A stretch of 64,000 nucleotides of DNA from Ruegeria halocynthiae (GCF_900106805.1 NZ_FNNP01000002.1:186001-250000), one strand, 5' to 3'. Shown: positions 38,664 to 47,521, numbered from the stretch's first letter. Program-made: numbers and translations. Notes: generated by a model not told the origin, from the letters alone.

Positions 38664-40808
38664 TTACTCCTGCGTCAACTGCATGATCGCAGTGATTTCG
38701 GTCCCGTTGCGCAGAACGCTCAGGCGGGCTTCGGGATTATTCTCGGACACCAGCCCGGCAAGGATGTCATCCAGACTCTCGGGCTCGCTGATCGCTACAC
38801 CGCTTTGTACTTCGCGCAGCAGGACGTCACCTTGCTGCAATCCGCCTGCAGTTTCTTGCGGGATCGTTGCTACGACGGTCTGCCATCCGGCTTCACCGGT
38901 GTGATGCACATCGAATGTATACCCATTTTGCAAGCCAAAGCTGCGATGCGCGGGCAGGGCCAGCAATCCGTTCTGAGCTCGTGTCTGCCCCAGAGTACGA
39001 TATCGGGCCGCCACACGAATATAGCCATCCGGATCAACTGAGAAATCATCCAGAACCTGAGCGGCAAGCGGCGCATCCGAGCGGATCGGTTCACTGTTCA
39101 GGGTAAAGATCGTAGCACCGCGCTCAACCCAATCCCCAATCACAGATTTATCCTGACCCGGATTGAGATTGTTGATCGCGATAACGTTGCCGGTTGAACT
39201 GCGACGCTTGGACATCGAGAAGGGGATTTCAACATCCCAATGCCCAAACGCCACCTGGTTTTCGGCCAGGTTTACTGGCGTCACCGGTGCGCTGGATGTG
39301 ACCTCAACCACCTCGGGTTCTGGCTCGGCAACAATATCCGGTTGTGCGTCCGTGACGACGTCGGCTGCCTGTGTCTGCTCGACAGGTTGGTCCTGCGACG
39401 TTTCTGGTTCTGGTACCGAAGCAACCTCGGCCGGTTGCGGCTCTGTTACGGCTTCGGCAGTCTGCTCGACTGGTTCTGACGCTGCATCATCGGGTACCGG
39501 AGCGGCCGGAACCTGTGCAGTCGCCGTGGTTGCCTCGGGCGTTGGCTGATCGCCCGCCATTATGAAATATCCACCGGCTGCCAGCGCCGCAAACACAACC
39601 GCCACGCCCACGATCATCTTGCCACTGCCACCCGAGCCGCTTTTTACAATCGTGTCGACCGTAGCCATGGCCTCGTCCTGCGGCGCGAATTTGGCGCGGT
39701 CATCTTCCGACTTGTCCTCATTTCCAAGGGCCAGATCAGAGTTGCCGGCCAGCAGAGCAGTCACTACGGCCTCGGCGTTCTCGCTTTCTGCTTTGATCCG
39801 TTCCTTTTCCGCCTGCTCGTCCTTGCGATCCATGCCGACGATGACCGAAACTGGGCGATAGGCGAAACTGTCGAACATCACACCGGGCCCGCGGAACATG
39901 CGCAGCCAGTCAAGCGCTGTTTGCAACCGGTCAGTTGCGTGCACCTCCATCGCCTTGTCAATCGCTTTGAGGAACCCGTCCGGATACCCTTTGAAGCGTC
40001 CTGCCAGAGGCGTATAGGGATCAGATTGATCGTTGTTGAAAGCGTTCAGGCGCGTCTGACCGTCGATCGGACGCTCACCGCTGATGGCATGATAAAGCGT
40101 TGCCGCCAGCACATAGAGGTCACTGCTTGGCCCCTGATCCGCACCGCGCACATAGAACTCGTGTGGAGAGTAGCCGTCCTTGATCACCCGCAGCGTCAGC
40201 AGTGCTGCCGACTTGTTTGCCGCTTGTTCACGCGCCGCACCGAAATCAATCAGGATTGGCTCGCCATTCTCGTCAATCAAAATATTGTCGGGCGAGATAT
40301 CGCGATGCAACATACCGCTTTGGTGAATGAAGGACACCGCAGACAGCATTTTTTCTGTGGCCTGAACAATAAAGTCCGGCCCGCTTTTGTTGTCGGGATT
40401 CTCGACGTAATCCAGCAGATCGCAACCCCGGATCAGATCCATCGCGATATAGGCGGTGTTATTGTCTTCGAACACCTGATGCACGTCGACGATATTCGGG
40501 TGGACCAGCCGCGCATGGTTGCGGGCTTCCTGAATGAACAGATCTATGATCGCGCGCAGGTCATCCTTATGGTCAGGATTGGCGGGCTCGACCAGATCAC
40601 CATTCCGCTGGCAGAGCGCCCCTGGATAGCATTCCTTGATGACAACATCCCGATCCAGGCTATCCCGTGCAAGATAGGTAATTCCAAAGCCGCCGTTGCT
40701 AAGAAAGCGCAGGATCTCATACTGACCGCGCAGCAGCTTTGCGCCTGGCTGCAATCCTTCGATGTGAGGTTCGTCGTGCGTCGCGCCGACCGCCTGGTTG
40801 TGGCTCAT
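38664..40808 (-). CDS. Transmembrane Ser/Thr protein kinase with periplasmic PDZ-like domain
   Basis: In this 714-residue receptor-type kinase, the kinase domain spans about 28-310: glycine loop LSNGGFGITYLA, catalytic Lys K58 (VVIKEC), HRD at 168-170 (LHRDISPDNIL), DFG at 188-190 and a SPHE segment in place of APE. The HRD loop lacks the usual Lys two residues after Asp (ISPDN). A juxtamembrane stretch follows, then one helix at 397-418, a Pro/Glu/Thr-rich linker to about 515 and a C-terminal domain. That domain ends with a PDZ-like segment (GGLQQGDVLLREVQSG). The C-terminus should face the periplasm, where the LysM-binding proteins reside. The gene is 190 bases upstream of the FHA gene. Confidence 0.9.
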   Translation of the reverse strand: MSHNQAVGATHDEPHIEGLQPGAKLLRGQYEILRFLSNGGFGITYLARDSLDRDVVIKECYPGALCQRNGDLVEPANPDHKDDLRAIIDLFIQEARNHARLVHPNIVDVHQVFEDNNTAYIAMDLIRGCDLLDYVENPDNKSGPDFIVQATEKMLSAVSFIHQSGMLHRDISPDNILIDENGEPILIDFGAAREQAANKSAALLTLRVIKDGYSPHEFYVRGADQGPSSDLYVLAATLYHAISGERPIDGQTRLNAFNNDQSDPYTPLAGRFKGYPDGFLKAIDKAMEVHATDRLQTALDWLRMFRGPGVMFDSFAYRPVSVIVGMDRKDEQAEKERIKAESENAEAVVTALLAGNSDLALGNEDKSEDDRAKFAPQDEAMATVDTIVKSGSGGSGKMIVGVAVVFAALAAGGYFIMAGDQPTPEATTATAQVPAAPVPDDAASEPVEQTAEAVTEPQPAEVASVPEPETSQDQPVEQTQAADVVTDAQPDIVAEPEPEVVEVTSSAPVTPVNLAENQVAFGHWDVEIPFSMSKRRSSTGNVIAINNLNPGQDKSVIGDWVERGATIFTLNSEPIRSDAPLAAQVLDDFSVDPDGYIRVAARYRTLGQTRAQNGLLALPAHRSFGLQNGYTFDVHHTGEAGWQTVVATIPQETAGGLQQGDVLLREVQSGVAISEPESLDDILAGLVSENNPEARLSVLRNGTEITAIMQLTQE

Positions 40809-40911
40809 TTCTTCCCGCCCATATTACTCGTTTTGCGGCATGGATAACTAGGGCTTCAGCCCGCGAACTCACAACCAAACACAACCGCAGGACACTTGAG
40901 ACGGTTAGACG

Positions 40912-40930
40912 TTTCAAATTTGACATTATT
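40912..40930 (-). promoter_or_regulatory. Conserved intergenic motif, copy A
   Basis: The plus strand reads TTTCAAATTTGACATTATT, 104 bases before the kinase start. It matches the copy at 44514-44532 in 17 of 19 positions, and both copies sit in intergenic DNA inside the same gene cluster. TCAAATTTGA within it is a perfect palindrome. It may be an operator or promoter element of the cluster. Each copy also reads as start codon plus SNLK on the minus strand, so descent from a duplicated gene start is an alternative. Confidence 0.4.
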
Positions 40931-41004
40931 GGGGCCGCCTCATGGCTTCACTATGGACCCGGAAAAAGAAAAACATAAATATGGTGTGAATGGGATAGTG
41001 TACC

Positions 41005-41016
41005 ACCATATATGGT
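41005..41016. promoter_or_regulatory. 12-bp perfect palindrome
   Basis: ACCATATATGGT is its own reverse complement and lies about 200 bases upstream of the kinase start in AT-rich DNA. ATATGGTGTG just beside it (40979-40988) repeats the half-site. It is a candidate operator; no regulator is known. Confidence 0.4.
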
Positions 41017-41147
41017 AATTTAGCGATGAACTATTTGGAGTCTATATCGTCGAGATGGAGGCTTGGTCCACGGATTCGAAACAATAGCGGTGTGATTCCG
41101 CATCCTTCGAATCGCTGCGATGCGGCTCAATTAAAGCGGGAAAACGA

Positions 41148-42437
41148 CTAGGTACCAGTTCTTGAGGGTGCCGAGGCAACCGTACTACCGGCCCAGGCCA
41201 GATTGTCACTAAGCTGCGCGAGGATGCTTATTGCGTCCTTCAGCGGTGCATCGCCACTTTCAAATTGCAGCAACAACAGCAGATCGGTCGCCTTTTCGAA
41301 TTCTGCCGGAATCCAGTCCCCCTTGGGGTCGATTTCGGCACCGGACTCCAGCCGCTCGGAAAAATCCTCAACGATTTCCTGACAGCTTTGGAGAAAAGCC
41401 GCAGGCTCGATATCCGAACTTTCGCGCAGGTCGTTGTATATGCTGGCGATAGCGGCCAGCCAGTCCTCGAGGATCGGATTGTCCAGAGGGGGCAGGGCGG
41501 TTTCAAGGCTTGCAAGAACGGTTTTGCCATCCGCTTCGGTGTCACTTTCCTGAGCAGCACCAGTGAGCTTTTCCATATATGGCAGGAATTCTTCGGCCAG
41601 ATCTTTTCGCGCAGCTTCAAGATCGTGCCGCCGGTGATCCGACGCGACACGCAAAACTTGTTCAGCCAGGTTCTGGCCGCCGCATGTCTCCCACAAATCG
41701 AAATCCGGCTCGGGTTCCTGCTCCATGGCCCGAACAGCAACCGGGGTACCGATCGGAACAACTGCTCGGAACAGCTCGCCCTTTTCCTTGTTCAGACGGG
41801 AAACGACCCGATCCAGCGAATCACGAACCGGTGGCAGATCGGCATGAGTTACGGCCATCAAACTGTTATCACGCAGTTTTTGCGGAACCTGCGACCATAG
41901 GTGGCGCTCTGTCTCGCGCCATGCATTGGTGCCGTTGGTGCACCAGATTGCGCAATCCACATAATCCAGCAGCCCCAGTGTCTGCTTGTAGGTATCATCC
42001 AGCGCGCCCGCACCGGGCAGATCAAACAACGAGATCTCTTGCAGGGCAGGGGTGTTCAGCCCGACCGAGATGAAATCAGGGTCGTCCAAAGCTGCTTTTT
42101 CCAGCGCTACGCCAGCATAGACCTTGGGTTCCTTATTCCACCAGCCGACTGTCGTCTCTGGTGTTTCGGCATATGCCACGATGACCAGTGGCAGTTTCAG
42201 ATGCTGCGGCCCGGTGGGCAGAATATCAGCACCCGCAAGCATGTTCGCGAGACTGGACTTTCCGGCACCAAACTCACCGGCGAAACCGATTGAAACCGCG
42301 TTCGAAAGCCTCTCGGCATAGGCCAGCGCACGGGTGCGCATGTCATCCAGCTCTGCCGAAGAGGGGGTGTTTTCAGTGGCGGTCAGGAAACGCTCCAGCT
42401 GGCGCACTTCCTTCTCGGTTCCGGGGAATTCAATCAT
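41148..42437 (-). CDS. Small dynamin-like GTPase S2
   Basis: This 429-residue GTPase has P-loop GEFGAGKS (54-61), G3 DLPG (139-142) and, at the place of G4, THAD (197-200) instead of N/TKxD. The segment WCTNGTNAWRETER (165-178) is shared almost exactly with the 550-residue GTPase of the cluster. A helical region of about 200 residues follows, shorter than in typical bacterial dynamin-like proteins, with no membrane helix seen. Its start overlaps the stop of the large GTPase L2 by four bases (ATGA), so the two are made together, probably as a heteromeric pair. Function unknown. Confidence 0.8.
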   Translation of the reverse strand: MIEFPGTEKEVRQLERFLTATENTPSSAELDDMRTRALAYAERLSNAVSIGFAGEFGAGKSSLANMLAGADILPTGPQHLKLPLVIVAYAETPETTVGWWNKEPKVYAGVALEKAALDDPDFISVGLNTPALQEISLFDLPGAGALDDTYKQTLGLLDYVDCAIWCTNGTNAWRETERHLWSQVPQKLRDNSLMAVTHADLPPVRDSLDRVVSRLNKEKGELFRAVVPIGTPVAVRAMEQEPEPDFDLWETCGGQNLAEQVLRVASDHRRHDLEAARKDLAEEFLPYMEKLTGAAQESDTEADGKTVLASLETALPPLDNPILEDWLAAIASIYNDLRESSDIEPAAFLQSCQEIVEDFSERLESGAEIDPKGDWIPAEFEKATDLLLLLQFESGDAPLKDAISILAQLSDNLAWAGSTVASAPSRTGT

Positions 42438-44476
42438 TCTGCGGCCTCTGCCTGTCGAGTGTCCACGGGCGCGGCTCCATTCACCGCACCCAGTTCATCG
42501 CTGATGCGCCGCGCTTGGTCAACCGCACGTTGCGCATCTGTGCGCGCATTCGTGCCATCGGGTCCGGCGCGGTGTTCCAAATGCCCGGCCAGCAACGCCA
42601 AATAGTGATCCAGAACGGTCTTCATCCGCTCGATAAGGTCGCTACGGGCGGTATCGACCAGATCATCGCCGATCATCTCAAACTCCTGAACGATCATCTT
42701 TTCCGCGCGGTTCAGAACACTGCGGCGCGAAATCAGTCGCGACAGCCACGTTACACGCAGCTCAACCGTAATGCCCCGGGTCAACGCACTGGTATCCGGG
42801 CGGAACCAACGCACGGCGCTGGTATTCATCCGGCTGTCTACAGGCTCCTGCCAGCCGGGCAGGGCACGCAAGGCAGCGTTGCTTTGCATATCGATGGCAT
42901 AAAGCTCGCTGAGCATACGCTGGCGCACCACTTGCGTTGCCCCCTGAACCAGTTCGCGCATCCGCTCACGCAGCGGTGTAAAGTTCAGTTCGGTATCACC
43001 ATCTTTGGCTAGCAAGGGTGATTGCCCATCGGGTCCACGAACCACAATCGAAACGGCCTCGGTTACGGTGTCATCCATAACGCCCCGCAGATTGGCCAGC
43101 ACATCGTCCATATCGTTAGTTATCGCTTCGGACTTTTCAGCGACCAGCGTGCGCAGCTCGGCAAGCGTTTTGTTGTTTTCCTCAACGTCGGCTGTGTCGG
43201 GCCCATCCTGCTCTTCGATCGCGCGCAACCGCGCCGCACTGCGCTCGAGTTCACCCTGAGCAAAGCTGTTGAGATGTTGCCACGCCATATTGAGATGCTC
43301 TTGGCGCGGCCCGTCCGTCAGCGCTTTAGTGACGTGACGACGCAGATCTGGCAGTCCTGATGCGATCATTGCTGCAAAGCGTAAAACGCCTTCTCGGCTG
43401 ATGGGGCCGGGGCCATTCTTGATCTCTTCGACACCTTCCAGATACTGCTTCATTTGCTCGGGATGCGCCCGCAGCCATGCGAGAATCTGATCGTGATCAA
43501 TCCCGCTTTCATCACCGGTCAGGGCATAATGCGCCCACTGAGCGCTGCCCATCAGCACATCAATGTCCGAATTGCCGAGCGCCTGTTCAAGCCCGTTCAT
43601 CACGTCAGCACGCACTTTTGAGGCGTCCTCGGCACCGCCACCCAGCTCGTCCACGCGGTTGATGAAAACCACTATCTGACCAAGTTCCAGCGCCTGCATC
43701 AGGCGGAACAGCTTCAGGTCGGCGCGCGAAAGTGCCTGATGTGCCGACAGCACCACAACAAAGAAGTCAGATTCCTTGAGGTATTGGCGCGAGATTTCTT
43801 CGCGGATCAACAGCGGGTCATTGACGCCCGGAGTATCGGTTACAGTCACCGGATAGGGGAAATGGCCGATGTCAAAATAGACCTCGGCCTTGCGGGTGAT
43901 ATCACTGTAGAGCCCGCGATCCGAACCGGGGTCATACTGATCTTCGTCTGTCGGATCATCCCCCGCACAGACATAGCGTGCCAAATCGTCCGTGGTCAGT
44001 TCGTCCAGATCGTGATGCTGGCCCAGCAGGTGCTTGTAGCTTTCGCCCAGACGCAGCTTGGCGCGGGTTTTCATCGCCTCGACCTGCTCTTCGATCATTT
44101 CGCGCTTATAGCTGTCCTCTTCATCGGGGAACATGTTGCGCAGTTCTTCACCTTCGGCGATCAGCGCCTGCCATTGGCGGTTGTCGAAGAAGTGAAACTC
44201 GGCACCTGATGTCCGACCCGACGGGTGGCCGAAATGCATGTCAGTGATTACGGTCGTCCAGGGGTTCACATCCGAGGGAAGATATTCGGCCTGTCCGGTA
44301 AACCCATTAATCAGGCGCGATTTCCCGGCCTTGATCTGGCCGACGAAGGCGATCGAGGGCTTGAGGTTCGACAAGTCGTCAACGATGCGCGAGATGAAGT
44401 GACGTGTTTCGTCATTGCTAATCCCGTTCATGTCTTCTGCGATGCGAATAAGCTCGCGGCGGTTCATTTCACTCAT
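42434..44476 (-). CDS. Large dynamin-like GTPase L2
   Basis: The 680-residue protein has GTPase motifs GQIKAGKS (46-53), the Thr-rich switch I segment PSDVNPWTTVIT, DTPG (214-217) and NRVD (273-276). A long helical stalk follows (about 370-540) with a coiled-coil run EEQDGPDTADVEENNKTLAE, here AEL-rich and split. The tip-like basic/aromatic stretch VTWLSRLISRR at 575-585 could insert into membrane. The order of parts matches bacterial dynamin-like proteins, which bind and remodel lipid bilayers. It is homologous over its length to the 666-residue L1 protein. It is the first gene of the second large/small pair. Confidence 0.85.
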   Translation of the reverse strand: MSEMNRRELIRIAEDMNGISNDETRHFISRIVDDLSNLKPSIAFVGQIKAGKSRLINGFTGQAEYLPSDVNPWTTVITDMHFGHPSGRTSGAEFHFFDNRQWQALIAEGEELRNMFPDEEDSYKREMIEEQVEAMKTRAKLRLGESYKHLLGQHHDLDELTTDDLARYVCAGDDPTDEDQYDPGSDRGLYSDITRKAEVYFDIGHFPYPVTVTDTPGVNDPLLIREEISRQYLKESDFFVVVLSAHQALSRADLKLFRLMQALELGQIVVFINRVDELGGGAEDASKVRADVMNGLEQALGNSDIDVLMGSAQWAHYALTGDESGIDHDQILAWLRAHPEQMKQYLEGVEEIKNGPGPISREGVLRFAAMIASGLPDLRRHVTKALTDGPRQEHLNMAWQHLNSFAQGELERSAARLRAIEEQDGPDTADVEENNKTLAELRTLVAEKSEAITNDMDDVLANLRGVMDDTVTEAVSIVVRGPDGQSPLLAKDGDTELNFTPLRERMRELVQGATQVVRQRMLSELYAIDMQSNAALRALPGWQEPVDSRMNTSAVRWFRPDTSALTRGITVELRVTWLSRLISRRSVLNRAEKMIVQEFEMIGDDLVDTARSDLIERMKTVLDHYLALLAGHLEHRAGPDGTNARTDAQRAVDQARRISDELGAVNGAAPVDTRQAEAAE

Positions 44477-44513
44477 AAGATTTACCCTGGTAACTCGTAT
44501 TTTTGATTTAACA

Positions 44514-44532
44514 TTTCAAATTGGACACTATT
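44514..44532 (-). promoter_or_regulatory. Conserved intergenic motif, copy B
   Basis: The plus strand reads TTTCAAATTGGACACTATT, in the 70-base gap between the unknown 287-residue gene and GTPase L2. It matches copy A at 40912-40930 in 17 of 19 positions. It may mark a second promoter inside the GTPase operon. Confidence 0.4.
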
Positions 44533-44546
44533 TGGCAGGAACGCGG

Positions 44547-45410
44547 TCATTCGGCGGCGTTTTTAAAGGCTTTCCATAGATTAACGACGGCGCCCAGCTT
44601 GCGGACATCATGCACGGCGGCGGCAGTTTCCCGTCCATCGCGCAGGATGGCGAGGCCAGCCCCCTGACCACCTGTCGGGCGCATAACAATCAGTTGTGGC
44701 TCGGACAATGCATCGGAACCGTCAGTTTGCCACCCGGCGAGATCACGTGCGAAGCGGGTCAGCAGATCTTTTTCCGGGTGCGCTGGCTGCCCAGGCGCAC
44801 AAAGACCTTCGCACCGCGTTTCAGCATCTACCCCTCCGATAAGTATCCGACCCAATGCAAACCGTTCAGCACTCTCATAAAACTTGCGGGCGATCCCATC
44901 AGGTTCCTGCGGTTCCGCTTCTGGCTGAGCTTCTGGTTTAGGTACCTGGTCCGGAACGATGGTCATGCGCGGTTCTTCGGGTAGTGCAATCCGGGCACAG
45001 GCTGCGTAGACTTCTGAAAGAGTAATACCCACGTCATCAGCCTCAATCGTTACATCCGGGCGCAGGGAAACCAGTTCCAGTGGACCCGGTGCAGTCGCGA
45101 TCTCTGATACTAGTTGGGCCAGACGTTCGGTCAGATTCTCACGCGCCTCGGTTTCAAAATCCGGTACCGAGCCCGATACACAGCGAAACACATCCGTTAT
45201 CCGGGAACTGTTGACCTCAATCGCCAGTACCGCGCCGTCAGCAGCCGTGAATTCCAACCGCCGAGGCAGGATCGTACCACGAATTGCTCCCAGAACTTCG
45301 TCCCGGCGCACCTGAGCATTGTTACCGGACAGGTAGACCGCCGGAGATAATCGCGCGACCGAAGACCGCCCGATGTCTTCGAGCATATCCAGAATTTCAC
45401 TATCCATCAT
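44547..45410 (-). CDS. Unknown protein, possible roadblock-like C-terminus
   Basis: I do not recognise this 287-residue protein. The frame is open up to 45521, but GAGGGGG before the two adjacent ATG codons at 45410/45407 fixes the start. It has a mixed alpha/beta N-terminal half (to about 150), a Pro/Glu linker (KPEAQPEAEPQEPDG) and a C-terminal half ending GAGLAILRDGRETAAAV, a strand pattern that resembles roadblock/profilin-like folds. No membrane helix or signal peptide is seen. It lies 23 bases after the roadblock-like gene and 70 before GTPase L2, so it probably works with the GTPases. Confidence 0.6.
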   Translation of the reverse strand: MMDSEILDMLEDIGRSSVARLSPAVYLSGNNAQVRRDEVLGAIRGTILPRRLEFTAADGAVLAIEVNSSRITDVFRCVSGSVPDFETEARENLTERLAQLVSEIATAPGPLELVSLRPDVTIEADDVGITLSEVYAACARIALPEEPRMTIVPDQVPKPEAQPEAEPQEPDGIARKFYESAERFALGRILIGGVDAETRCEGLCAPGQPAHPEKDLLTRFARDLAGWQTDGSDALSEPQLIVMRPTGGQGAGLAILRDGRETAAAVHDVRKLGAVVNLWKAFKNAAE

Positions 45411-45433
45411 GCCGTGACCCCCTCTGGTCCCGT

Positions 45434-45835
45434 CTAAACTGCAGCCGCTACTGGTTCGAGGCTGAGATGTGATTTTGTAAGCGCCAGTCCAACATTTGCA
45501 CTGTCGCGGCAGATATAGCACACGACGTGATCAGGATACTCCCGCGTCCTGAGAAAGATGTGCAGACGATCATTCGAGAACACCGCGATTTCCCCAAATC
45601 CGGCGTGTTCCGCCTCATCAACATCAGCCGCGCGCAACAACTCTTCAAAGCCACGCATCCCGCGGCCCTGAAACAGGTTCACAACCGCTATTGCAAGATT
45701 TTCCAGCGCATCGGCGCTGTCCTTGTCGGATGCGTCGACGCCCAACAACATGCCTGTTTCCATATCAACATACCCGGCTGCGATGCAGTCGGGTATGGTC
45801 TTGATGGCCGAAGCCAAAGCGGATTCTATAGACAT
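45434..45835 (-). CDS. Roadblock/LC7-like small protein
   Basis: This 133-residue protein has the alternating helix/strand pattern of roadblock/LC7 domains: an N-terminal helix (ESALASAIKTIPDCIAAG), strands YVDMETGMLLGV, a helix, then IAVFSNDRLHIFLRT and HVVCYICRDSANVGLAL. Roadblock proteins such as MglB bind small GTPases and act as GTPase-activating or scaffold factors. Its position between the two GTPase pairs fits a regulatory role there. The assignment rests on pattern only and needs a profile or structure comparison. Confidence 0.6.
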   Translation of the reverse strand: MSIESALASAIKTIPDCIAAGYVDMETGMLLGVDASDKDSADALENLAIAVVNLFQGRGMRGFEELLRAADVDEAEHAGFGEIAVFSNDRLHIFLRTREYPDHVVCYICRDSANVGLALTKSHLSLEPVAAAV

Positions 45836-45860
45836 TCAGACACCCACCATCGGGACAAAC

Positions 45861-47513
45861 CTAAACAGCATGCCATTCTGCCCCGCCGCTTTTTGTGGAT
45901 TCAGGAACCCCGCGCAACGTGCCCTGGTTTCTTCGCGCATCATGTTCCATCGCGATCTGATCAAACTCGGACAGAAACGCCGCAAAGGCGCTTTTCAGAC
46001 CCTTCGCATCATCGGGCAGGTTTTCACGCGCCACGATTTCACCCCACATCTCCAATGCGCTGAGCGGAGATGCAACAGATATATCCCTCGGAACTTCAGC
46101 CTGAGTGTGATCACCCTCGGCATCGATTTCATCTGGGGTGTTTTCGTTATTCATCGACACCACGCAGTTGGGTGCCAGAGAATTCGATTCCGGCTCGGGC
46201 TCGTATTCGTCTGCAGAGCTCTCTGACTGTTCGGCCAGCAGGGCCGTAATTGAGGAAACTGAGACTTCGATGTCCGAGGTATCCGCGACCTCTGCTGAAG
46301 CAGTCGGAGCGCTCTCCGTCACTTCGGCAGGATCTGATCCTTCATCAGGGCTGAGAACAATAAGTTCTGCGTCTTCCTGGTCCTCGTCTTCGTCGTCCAT
46401 AAAGTCGAATTCATCAACGTCGGTTACCGGATTCGCAAGAGTGTTCAAATCCAGAGGTTCGTCCGACTGGTCCGAAAACAGCGCGCGCAGATCTTCTTCG
46501 ACCGGCTCCGCTTCGGTCGTCATCTCAGCGCGCAAACGCTCAGCTTCCTCCGCATCGATCCGTGCGTGCCCGGTGTCTTCGGCCCGCCGTTCGACGCGGG
46601 CCGGGCGCACTGGGAAACTGGTGATGACATCACTTTCAGCTTCTGCGCCGTCCTCTTCCAACGGCGTCACAAGTTTTAGCGGTGCATCGCCAGAGTGTTT
46701 CTCGGGCCGCATAGGTTGAACCTTGGGCCCCTCAGATAGCGATTTGTCAATCTGGTACCGAGCCAGCATATCGGCGCGACTGTCCATGATCTGTTCGGTG
46801 ATCTCAAGAAAGCTGTCGACCATCTTGCCACCACCGCTGCGCGACCACAGTTCAGTATCACCCGTTTTGTCACGCGCCATGATGGCATCGCGCGCCGAAA
46901 ACAGAATGGTGCGATTGAACAAATGACCCGCCTCACGGTTCACGCGGCGCAAGACCTTTTGCCGGTCTTTCTGACCCAGCGCATCTGCGCGTGTGATCAA
47001 CAGAAGCGACTTATGCTGCAGGCGTTCGGGCAGCGACACCCATGTTGCGCGCTCGGTTTCGCGCCAGGCCTGGGTCGAGTGGGTGCACCACAACACACCA
47101 TTGGCCTGACCAACCGCGCGCTGCCAGACATCGGTTGAGATTTTAGGATCCGAAATTCCGGGCGTGTCGATCAGATCAACTGCCTCAAGGATATCAGCCT
47201 TCAGGAAGATACGTATGAACTGTGCGTCGTTGACACCAACCTGCTCAAGCTGATTCAATTCGATAGTCTGAGTGCTGCCATCATGTCGTTTGACATAGGC
47301 TGGTCGGCTGCCCCAACTGAACCAGATCGGCGGCAACTGAGTTGCAGTGACCTGCGTCGGCAAGGCCTGCTTGCGCAGCAGGAAATTCATCAATGTCGAT
47401 TTACCGGCACTGAATTCCCCCATAAGCGCAAACACGGGTTTGCGGCGGGACCACTGCTCGATGCGGTTCCAGGCCTTGGGAGAGACGAAGCGGGTTTGTG
47501 AATCTTTTACCAT
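45861..47513 (-). CDS. Small-type dynamin-like GTPase S1 with acidic extension
   Basis: This 550-residue protein has P-loop GEFSAGKS (32-39), DTPG (116-119) and TRAD (174-177) at the G4 position. WCTHSTQAWRETER (142-155) is the signature shared with the 429-residue S2 protein. After the GTPase part (to about 260) comes a very acidic, Ser/Glu/Asp-rich region to about 480, probably disordered, with many Ser/Thr that the cluster's kinase could phosphorylate. A short helical C-terminus follows (LSALEMWGEIVARENLPDD). The gene starts 8 bases after the stop of GTPase L1, in the first large/small pair. Confidence 0.8.
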   Translation of the reverse strand: MVKDSQTRFVSPKAWNRIEQWSRRKPVFALMGEFSAGKSTLMNFLLRKQALPTQVTATQLPPIWFSWGSRPAYVKRHDGSTQTIELNQLEQVGVNDAQFIRIFLKADILEAVDLIDTPGISDPKISTDVWQRAVGQANGVLWCTHSTQAWRETERATWVSLPERLQHKSLLLITRADALGQKDRQKVLRRVNREAGHLFNRTILFSARDAIMARDKTGDTELWSRSGGGKMVDSFLEITEQIMDSRADMLARYQIDKSLSEGPKVQPMRPEKHSGDAPLKLVTPLEEDGAEAESDVITSFPVRPARVERRAEDTGHARIDAEEAERLRAEMTTEAEPVEEDLRALFSDQSDEPLDLNTLANPVTDVDEFDFMDDEDEDQEDAELIVLSPDEGSDPAEVTESAPTASAEVADTSDIEVSVSSITALLAEQSESSADEYEPEPESNSLAPNCVVSMNNENTPDEIDAEGDHTQAEVPRDISVASPLSALEMWGEIVARENLPDDAKGLKSAFAAFLSEFDQIAMEHDARRNQGTLRGVPESTKSGGAEWHAV

Positions 47514-47521
47514 AACTCTTC

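Larger units (their letters stand above)
40809..41147. other. 339-base non-coding gap upstream of the kinase gene
   Basis: No convincing gene is seen. The segment is AT-rich in its middle and holds a 12-bp palindrome at 41005-41016 and the motif TTTCAAATTTGACATTATT at 40912-40930. It probably carries the promoter of the kinase-to-LysM transcription unit. A 69-codon frame that starts at 40926 on the minus strand overlaps the kinase start out of frame and is not believed. Confidence 0.6.

Noticed and set aside
40717..40926. 69-codon minus-strand frame starting at motif copy A
   Set aside because: It overlaps the start of the kinase gene in another frame and its product is Arg/Ala-rich without protein-like pattern.
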